A stretch of DNA of 7,028 bases from positions 1 through 7,028 of the forward strand of contig NZ_NPEF01000201.1 in the NCBI RefSeq assembly GCF_002811955.1. Direction: 5' to 3'. Shown piece after piece: positions 1 to 7,028 of the stretch. Source of the DNA: Leptospira ellisii (GTDB taxonomy: Bacteria > Spirochaetota > Leptospiria > Leptospirales > Leptospiraceae). The translations under genes and the position numbers were made by a program. Numbering within the stretch: position 1 is the first letter of the stretch; the number at the start of each line of letters is the position of its first letter. The notes under the pieces were generated by a model that did no database searches, was not told where the DNA came from, and was given only the letters and a program-made list of their open reading frames with translations.

Positions 1-511
1 AACCGACCGCCCTCAGTTTCCCCTCGTATTCGGCGAGTTCCGCGTCGTCGTTGTTCATCTGGGTTTCGGCTTCCACGAGATCCTTTTCGGTGGCGACCCT
101 ATGTTTGAACATGTCCTTGATCCGTTCGTTGTTTTTGACGGAACGGTTCAGACTGTTTCTGGAATGAACGTAACCCACATACAAATCGTTGAGTTCCGCG
201 GATTCGAAAAGTATGATCCTTTCCCCGCCGCTGACGGAAGGAGAGGTGGAAGCGATCAGACGGGCGGGAGCTTCCACGTTGATGAATTCCCCGTCCTTAC
301 CGATCTCCTTCGATTTGATGATTTCCAAACCGGGGCTGTTTTCCTTAAACTCGATCCTTTCTCCATGATCGGATACGATCGGTTTGCTCGGGGGAAGTTT
401 CGTTTTTTTCTCCCCGCGATTGGACAATCCCCAGATTGCCAGGGATACGACGGCGATCACCGCCGCCGATCCCGCGATTAAAAAAGTCCTTCTGCTAAAA
501 GATAATTTCAT
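1..511 (-). CDS. RND efflux periplasmic adaptor (CzcB/CusB-like membrane fusion protein), 3' end outside window
   Basis: This is the N-terminal 170 residues of a periplasmic adaptor, which would join an inner-membrane RND pump to the TolC-like channel encoded just upstream. Translation from ATG 511-509 gives a basic N-terminus ([10 protein letters not shown]), a hydrophobic stretch at residues 10-29, a charged linker, then a region around residues 100-170. That region includes [11 protein letters not shown] and [19 protein letters not shown] and resembles the SxEL segment and alpha-helical hairpin of CzcB-type adaptors. No lipobox cysteine is present. The first 11 residues resemble a twin-arginine export motif (SRRTFL), but there is no obvious AxA cleavage site, so a membrane anchor is equally possible. 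The start follows the channel stop codon by one base and has a strong AGGAG site 6 bases upstream. Family assignment is good; the metal or drug substrate cannot be told from this fragment. Confidence 0.82.
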   Translation of the reverse strand, partial: MKLSFSRRTFLIAGSAAVIAVVSLAIWGLSNRGEKKTKLPPSKPIVSDHGERIEFKENSPGLEIIKSKEIGKDGEFINVEAPARLIASTSPSVSGGERIILFESAELNDLYVGYVHSRNSLNRSVKNNERIKDMFKHRVATEKDLVEAETQMNNDDAELAEYEGKLRAVG

Positions 512-512
512 A

Positions 513-1928
513 TCATTCTCCTTTCTTCTCTTCGGTCGTCGGCGCGGAGAGTTTCGGAATCAAAACCCCCTGACCCACGGCGAGATTCACTCCTTCGATG
601 GCGTCCATACGATCGGTCTGTAATTTCAGCATTTCCACGACGCTGGAACGGTAGGTTTCGAAAAAATCCGCGAATTCCAATATCGTAATATAACGTTTTT
701 CGTAACTTAGAATCATGTCCTTGGAAAGATCGGTATACTCACGAGTATAAGTGTTTCTGAACTTTTTGTAAAGGTCGTCTTTGATCTTCGCCGTTTCGAT
801 GGAAACCGCCACCTCGTTCTCCACCTCCAAAAGGGTGTTTTTCAACTCCTGCTTTTTGGAGAGAATGGCTTTTTCCGAGGCTCTTATGTTCCCTTGGTTC
901 CTGTCGAAGATGGGAATGTTCAACTGGGCGGTGATCCCCCAATAGTTTTGGAACGCCGTTCCTCCCCGGTTGTACATCGGACCGAAGGCCAAATCGGGAA
1001 TCGCGTTGGCGTGTTGAAGTTCCAGGTTGGCCTCTTCGTAACGGAGCGCTTGAATGGCCTTTTTAAGATCCGGTCTTTTGTTGCGCGCAAGTTCCAGAAG
1101 ATCCTCCCGTTTGAGTTTGGCCGGTTCCAGAATGTCGAGCTGGTCTCCGTAGATCACGGGGACGATCTTTACGTCCGTACTTCGAAAGGAATCGTCGTTT
1201 AACAAAACGCGCAGATCCGCTTCCTTTTCCAGAATTCTAATATTCAATTCCTCTCTTTCCTTTTTAAGGAAAAAATAAAGCGCCTTCAAACGGAGAACCT
1301 CCGCCTGTAGGATCGCCCTACGTTTGTAACCCATCTCCGCGGAAGAGACGGTTCTGCCCAAGGCCTCCAAACTTTGATCGTAGAAAGTGATCGCTTGTCT
1401 GTAGTAGTGGATTCCGTAGAAAAGTTTTCTCAGTTTGCTGGTCAACTCCCTCGAAAGATCGTAAAATTCCTGCTCTCCCATGCGGGCGTTCAGTTCGGCG
1501 ACGCGGACCCGTTTGCCGATTTTTCCACCGAGCAAAAAGAGCTGTTGGATCTGGACGACGGTCTGACCGGATCTCGTAAAATCGAAATATCTCTGCGTAG
1601 GTTCCGCGAAAATACTCTGATCGATGAAGATGTTCGGATTCGCGTAGAGACCTGCCTGTTCGATTCCGGCTTTACGCGCGTCTATGTTGAACCGCGAAGC
1701 CAAAAGCAGAAGGTTGTTTTTCCAGAGTTTTTCCTCCGCGGTTTTGAGATCCAAAAATCTTTCCTTGTCGGAGGAAAGCGCGGGGGCCACCCCAGGAAGA
1801 ATCGGACTTTGCGGTTCGGACTCGGTCAGTGTTTCCGTCGAATTCGGATTCTTATACGGAAGATTGGTCTCTTCCGGAAGAATCGGATGCAACGTAAGTA
1901 GGATAAATAAGGTAAGGAGCTTTCTCAT
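513..1928 (-). CDS. TolC/CzcC-family outer-membrane efflux channel
   Basis: This 471-aa outer-membrane factor would form the exit duct of a tripartite efflux pump, with the adaptor encoded one base downstream. The N-terminus has a basic start and a hydrophobic core ([10 protein letters not shown], residues 4-13) typical of a Sec signal peptide. It has no cysteine lipobox, unlike many CzcC or OprM relatives. A Pro/Ser/Glu-rich linker (about 20-55) is followed by two outer-membrane-efflux-protein repeats: about 56-245 and 270-450. The second holds [11 protein letters not shown] (281-291) and the hallmark [11 protein letters not shown] (338-348), where the channel chain usually turns into its second strand-helix unit. 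Long charged helical segments (140-245, 350-400) fit the periplasmic alpha-barrel. The length is normal for the family. The ATG at 1928 has only a weak GGA about 8 bases upstream (GCCGGAACCATTATG). The heavy-metal assignment is inferred from CzcC-like motifs and gene order. Confidence 0.88.
   Translation of the reverse strand: MRKLLTLFILLTLHPILPEETNLPYKNPNSTETLTESEPQSPILPGVAPALSSDKERFLDLKTAEEKLWKNNLLLLASRFNIDARKAGIEQAGLYANPNIFIDQSIFAEPTQRYFDFTRSGQTVVQIQQLFLLGGKIGKRVRVAELNARMGEQEFYDLSRELTSKLRKLFYGIHYYRQAITFYDQSLEALGRTVSSAEMGYKRRAILQAEVLRLKALYFFLKKEREELNIRILEKEADLRVLLNDDSFRSTDVKIVPVIYGDQLDILEPAKLKREDLLELARNKRPDLKKAIQALRYEEANLELQHANAIPDLAFGPMYNRGGTAFQNYWGITAQLNIPIFDRNQGNIRASEKAILSKKQELKNTLLEVENEVAVSIETAKIKDDLYKKFRNTYTREYTDLSKDMILSYEKRYITILEFADFFETYRSSVVEMLKLQTDRMDAIEGVNLAVGQGVLIPKLSAPTTEEKKGE
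518..522 (-). promoter_or_regulatory. Ribosome binding site of the adaptor gene
   Basis: The minus strand reads AAAGGAGAATGATATG here. AGGAG lies 6 bases before the ATG at 511-509 and inside the last codons of the channel gene. It fixes that ATG as the start. The other nearby ATG (516-514) meets a stop codon after two codons. The arrangement implies translational coupling of channel and adaptor. Confidence 0.75.
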
Positions 1929-2035
1929 AATGGTTCCGGCTGTATGTTTGCGTAGTACGTCGTGTCTCCAAAATCGTTTTGTTTTCCAATTCCGATCAAA
2001 GCGGGCCGAAAGAAACGTACGCAGCTTCGCCGAAA

Positions 2036-2062
2036 TTTTGAATTATGGAATAGAATTCAAAA
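2036..2062. repeat. Perfect 9-base inverted repeat with 9-base spacer, possible operator
   Basis: On the plus strand TTTTGAATT (2036-2044) is followed by a 9-base spacer and its exact complement AATTCAAAA (2054-2062). It sits 4 bases past the stop codon of the small secreted protein, inside the 138-base gap before the channel gene. The stem is AT-rich and only three T residues follow it on the minus strand, so it makes a poor intrinsic terminator. An operator for a dimeric regulator or an RNA-processing hairpin fits as well. Apart from this repeat I see no convincing promoter in the gap. Confidence 0.5.
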
Positions 2063-2066
2063 AAAC

Positions 2067-2444
2067 TTATACGATTGGAGGAGGAAGATTGAGGAGTAAG
2101 GAGGAAAGTAGATAGGAATACTGGACCGTGGAAACGTGGAATTTCCGCGAATAAAATTGGACTTCGCTTTTGGAAAGCTGAAAGAATCCGGAAAACACAA
2201 GATCCAAAAAGTCGTAGCGACTCCGTAAAAAGATCCCGAAGTTCTGATCTTCCAATTGTGTTTGGAATTCGGATTTGTTTTCCTTTTTTTGAATGCGTTT
2301 GGCGAGATTGTGATGGACTTCGCTTTTTCCCAGATCCAAAAACGCAAGATCAAACGCCCCGTCCTCTTCGGAAGGAAGTATGATCACCGCGCTCAAAATC
2401 AGAATGAGCAACCTGTAAATCCAGCGGACTCGCATTGGATCCAC
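2067..2444 (-). CDS. Small exported protein of unknown function at the head of the efflux operon
   Basis: I do not recognise this 125-aa protein. The N-terminus has Arg residues followed by a strongly hydrophobic run (residues 11-23, LLILILSAVIILP), consistent with a signal peptide or anchor, so the rest is probably periplasmic. The remainder contains an HH pair (44-45), no cysteine, and an aromatic C-terminal third ending LPPPIV. Two segments resemble each other: DLAFLDLGKSEV (32-43) and DLVFSGFFQLSKSEV (81-95). The start is uncertain. The longest frame begins with GTG at 2444 behind a GGA about 8 bases upstream; an ATG three codons later (2435) is equally possible. It precedes the CzcC-like gene, the place that CzcI occupies in czcICBA operons, but sequence evidence for that family is lacking. 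A rough hand count gives about 42% G+C for 2041-2460, lower than its neighbours. An overlapping frame without a signal sequence was rejected. Confidence 0.62.
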   Translation of the reverse strand: MDPMRVRWIYRLLILILSAVIILPSEEDGAFDLAFLDLGKSEVHHNLAKRIQKKENKSEFQTQLEDQNFGIFLRSRYDFLDLVFSGFFQLSKSEVQFYSRKFHVSTVQYSYLLSSLLLNLPPPIV

Positions 2445-2488
2445 GATTCAAATCCACAGTCGCAATGACAACGTTTTTTTAATGGAGC

Positions 2489-2505
2489 TGCCTAAAAAAA
2501 AGGCA
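2489..2505. other. Short A/T-tract hairpin in the gap after the secA-linked lipoprotein gene
   Basis: TGCCT (2489-2493) and AGGCA (2501-2505) could pair around a seven-base A loop; on the minus strand the loop is T-rich. The element lies about 33 bases past the lipoprotein stop codon, where a terminator might be expected. However, the T run is inside the loop rather than after the stem, and the sequence that follows on the minus strand is A-rich. A functional terminator is therefore doubtful. The rest of the 93-base gap (2445-2537) shows nothing else I can support. Confidence 0.25.
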
Positions 2506-2537
2506 CTATCGGCTAATCCGTTGGGTCTAAGAGCACT

Positions 2538-3010
2538 TTAAGGAGCCACGTGTTCGACGCGCACTACGTTCCCGTGTCGGAACAAAACGCGGATCTCACG
2601 ATCGGGTTTGGCGCCGGGTTTGAATCTGCTGATCGGTCTCGTGTAGATAAAGGCTTCCTGGTTGTTGGTTCTATACTGGATATCGTCCGGGGTTCCTAAA
2701 AATTCCTTCACATACAAACGATTTTGTCCCTGCAAGGTATCCTTGATTTCGGAACGCAGACGAAGACTTTTTTCTATTTCCGGATCGAGAACCGGTCCGA
2801 CGGGAGTTTCCGCGGTGACGTTTCCCGAACTTTCCGCCGATTGACCGGAGCCCAATAATTGTTTGAGAACGAGTTGTTCGCACTTTTCCTTATCCGCAAA
2901 GGTTTCCATACAATCCGCATAAATTTGTTTTGCGGAACCCCTTGCGGGAGGAGCACTCAGACAGGACAAAAGCGTCCAAGTCGAAACACAAAGCGCGAAC
3001 GTCGAGGACT

Positions 3011-3014
<4 letters not shown>
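2538..3014 (-). CDS. Small lipoprotein with BamE/SmpA-like C-terminal region, coupled to secA
   Basis: This is a predicted 158-aa lipoprotein. A hydrophobic leader ends in the lipobox LLSC (residues 15-18), so Cys18 would be lipidated and the mature protein anchored in a membrane. After it come two cysteines ten residues apart (Cys35, Cys45), which could form a disulfide, then a Ser/Gly/Pro linker (about 55-77). The C-terminal region (about 85-158) includes [22 protein letters not shown] and [16 protein letters not shown]. The pattern of LGTPD, then an aromatic strand, then a final hydrophobic strand around GNVV recalls BamE/SmpA small lipoproteins. The similarity is by eye only. The start is TTG (3014-3012), overlapping the secA stop as TTGA, with GGAG 9 bases upstream. 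The next in-frame Met (residue 36) would remove the signal peptide. Coupling to secA suggests co-expression with the export machinery; a shared function is inference. Confidence 0.78.
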
Positions 3015-5734
<2,720 letters not shown>

Positions 5735-5839
5735 ACTTATTTTCCGTTTACTTTCGTTTGAATCATTTCTGTTGTTATCGATCCGATCCTGGTCGAACGT
5801 AGTTCATCCTTACGTAAGACGAATCGCGATCCGTTCCGT
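5735..5839 (-). other. Gap upstream of secA with a perfect 10-base palindrome
   Basis: This 105-base non-coding gap separates the amidotransferase stop from the secA start, so it is the most likely place for a secA promoter. I could not find a convincing -35/-10 pair. The clearest structure is the palindrome CTTACGTAAG at 5809-5818, which could be a regulator site or chance. No terminator-like stem with a T run is visible, so read-through from the upstream genes is possible. Confidence 0.35.
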
Positions 5840-6580
5840 TTAACCGGCTACCGCGGAACCCCGTCGTTCCGAAATCCCGTTTTGCGTTTGGGAAGAAGGA
5901 AGATCCAGGATCGCTCCGAAAATTTTACGACCGGCAATCTCCATCTGAGACCTCAACGATTCCGTTTCGGGTCCGGGAACCCAACCCGCGGAACGGATAA
6001 ATTCCGCATGAACTCCTTTCCAAACCGAAAGCATCGACTCGGTCACCTCGAGATGACATTGAACGCCGAATATGCGGTTTCCGACGGAGAACATCTGGTT
6101 GGGATAAAGATCGCTTTTTAAAAGTCCGGTTCCGGCGGGGGGAATCGTAAATACGTCCTCGTGCAGATGAAACGCGGGAAAAGAGGAAAGACCTTCCAAC
6201 ACGGGATGCGGCTGGACGATTTCCACGTTCGAAAAACCGACTTCCGGTCCCCGCTCTCCCCGGGTCACCTCTCCGCCGAGAGCCTTGGAAATAATTTGTG
6301 AACCGAGACAAATCCCCAGAATCTTCCGATTCAAGGTCAAAGACGCATAACGCACAAGGTTGAACCAGGGTTCGAAAAATTCGGCGAGAGAAGGATCCGC
6401 CACCGACTGAGGACCGCCCAGGAGTATGATCAGATCGAAAACGAGATGCGCGTCCGGAATCGGCTGCACTCGCGGATCGTACGCGTTGTGATAGGTGATT
6501 CTATAATTTCTTTCCTTGAGAAGGTCGAGTAGAATTCCCGGACCTTCGCAGTCCTTAAACCGGACGATCAGGCTTCTCAT
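5840..6580 (-). CDS. Class I glutamine amidotransferase (GMP-synthase-type GATase1 domain protein)
   Basis: This 246-aa stand-alone glutamine amidotransferase domain would hydrolyse glutamine and release ammonia for a partner or linked substrate. The nucleophile elbow is GICLGSQ (89-95) with Cys91. The other triad members lie in VQCHLEVT (173-180): His176 and Glu178. An oxyanion-side motif, LLGGPQSV (53-60), and FHLHEDVF (137-144) also fit the family. The domain resembles the single-domain GMP-synthase-like group rather than true GuaA, because no ATP-pyrophosphatase domain follows. The substrate is therefore unknown; members are often annotated only as amidotransferases, and some act on gamma-glutamyl compounds. 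The tail after about residue 228 is polar and probably disordered. The ATG overlaps the stop of the upstream thioredoxin-like gene (ATGA, 6580-6577) without a strong ribosome binding site, suggesting translational coupling. Confidence 0.88.
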   Translation of the reverse strand: MRSLIVRFKDCEGPGILLDLLKERNYRITYHNAYDPRVQPIPDAHLVFDLIILLGGPQSVADPSLAEFFEPWFNLVRYASLTLNRKILGICLGSQIISKALGGEVTRGERGPEVGFSNVEIVQPHPVLEGLSSFPAFHLHEDVFTIPPAGTGLLKSDLYPNQMFSVGNRIFGVQCHLEVTESMLSVWKGVHAEFIRSAGWVPGPETESLRSQMEIAGRKIFGAILDLPSSQTQNGISERRGSAVAG

Positions 6581-7028
6581 GAGGAACCGGCCATTCTTTT
6601 GAAAAATAAAAGTTTTTGATCGGATGCGAATTTGGAAGGGTCCGTTTCCTCGCTGATCGGTCCGATGAAATTGTAATAAAGAACCAAAGGTTTGGTTTTA
6701 AACAGAAGAGTTTCCGGAGTACCGGTAACGATCGAACCCGTTCTGCTGACTTTGAACGGCCGTTTCATCAGAAGGACAGGAACCTGAATCCCGTAGTTTC
6801 GGATCTCCTCTTTGACCAAAGGCATCGCTCGTTTGAGAAGTTCCTCTTCGGAAAGGGAGTCCGGATCGTCGAAAAAAAGCGAAGGATCCACGACCATGTA
6901 GAATTGGATTTTGGGATCCTTTTGGATTTCCGCATTCAAATAATTTAAAGCGGGAATCTCTTTGATACAAGGAACACAATTCGGTCCGTAGACGTTCAGG
7001 ATCAAACGGGGACTCGTGGAATCGGAAA
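6577..7028 (-). CDS. TlpA/ResA-type thioredoxin-fold protein, 5' end outside window
   Basis: The frame stays open to the right edge, leaving 149 visible residues. They begin [30 protein letters not shown]. The strand LILNVYG followed by the redox motif Cys-Val-Pro-Cys (visible residues 17-20) and EIPAL is typical of TlpA/ResA/AhpC-TSA-related thioredoxin-fold proteins. Many of these are exported and reduce or protect disulfides. Further on, [11 protein letters not shown] supplies the conserved cis-proline position (VP), and TGTPETLLF resembles the usual C-terminal strand pair. The region between (about 45-80) is acidic and helical ([14 protein letters not shown]). Any signal peptide or lipobox would be upstream of the window, so location is unknown. 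A TTG at 7005 is not credible as the start because the fold begins before it. It overlaps the amidotransferase gene by 4 bases, so the two are probably cotranscribed. Confidence 0.8.
   Translation of the reverse strand, partial: SDSTSPRLILNVYGPNCVPCIKEIPALNYLNAEIQKDPKIQFYMVVDPSLFFDDPDSLSEEELLKRAMPLVKEEIRNYGIQVPVLLMKRPFKVSRTGSIVTGTPETLLFKTKPLVLYYNFIGPISEETDPSKFASDQKLLFFKRMAGSS

Noticed and set aside
514..516. ATG overlapping the channel stop codon (ATGA) as the adaptor start
   Set aside because: Its frame reads ATG ATA TGA and ends at once. The ATG at 511-509 opens the long adaptor frame.
1374..2115. Plus-strand frames over the 5' part of the channel gene and its upstream gap
   Set aside because: They are antisense to a clear TolC-family gene. 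Their compositions are odd and no conserved motifs appear.
2057..2353. 98-codon minus-strand frame overlapping the small secreted protein
   Set aside because: It has no signal sequence or recognisable motif and largely coincides with the 125-codon frame, which has a plausible export signal, an in-frame internal repeat and a reasonable start context.
2489..2505. Intrinsic terminator after the lipoprotein gene
   Set aside because: The stem is only 5 bp, with the T run in the loop and no T run after it on the minus strand. It is listed only as a weak hairpin.
7003..7005. TTG as the start of the thioredoxin-like gene
   Set aside because: The frame is open to the window edge and the first beta strand of the fold starts at or before this codon, so the true start lies outside the window.

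Overview
The window looks like spirochaete chromosome, almost certainly Leptospira. The main evidence is the 907-aa SecA, whose sequence, including the basic tail ending KTSRRRKR, matches leptospiral SecA as I remember it. Hand counts of a few lines give about 50-60% G+C in secA and about 50% in the efflux gene. That is high for the genus and suggests one of its GC-richer species. This is recall and inference; no database search was run.

Every supported gene lies on the minus strand, so transcription runs from right to left. At the right edge is a thioredoxin-fold protein of the TlpA/ResA type (6577-7028, 5' end outside the window). It overlaps by 4 bases a class I glutamine amidotransferase (5840-6580) with an intact Cys-His-Glu triad. 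After a 105-base gap come secA (3011-5734) and a small lipoprotein gene (2538-3014). The lipoprotein gene appears to start on a TTG that overlaps the secA stop codon. It carries a spirochaetal lipobox and a C-terminal half resembling BamE/SmpA.

The left part is the start of a heavy-metal-type RND efflux operon of the CzcCBA/CusCBA kind. It has a small exported protein of unknown function (2067-2444), a TolC/CzcC-type outer-membrane channel (513-1928), and the N-terminal 170 residues of the periplasmic adaptor (1-511, running off the left edge). The channel and adaptor genes are separated by one base. The inner-membrane pump (CzcA-like) would be expected further left, outside the window.

Intergenic gaps are short (93, 105 and 138 bases), and no stretch above 300 bases lacks a gene. 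The clearest non-coding signal is a perfect 9-9-9 inverted repeat just upstream of the channel gene. I found no tRNA, rRNA, CRISPR array, insertion sequence or convincing intrinsic terminator. Most of the window is ordinary housekeeping and transport sequence. The least explained element is the small secreted protein at the head of the efflux operon, which has an internal repeat and lower G+C.
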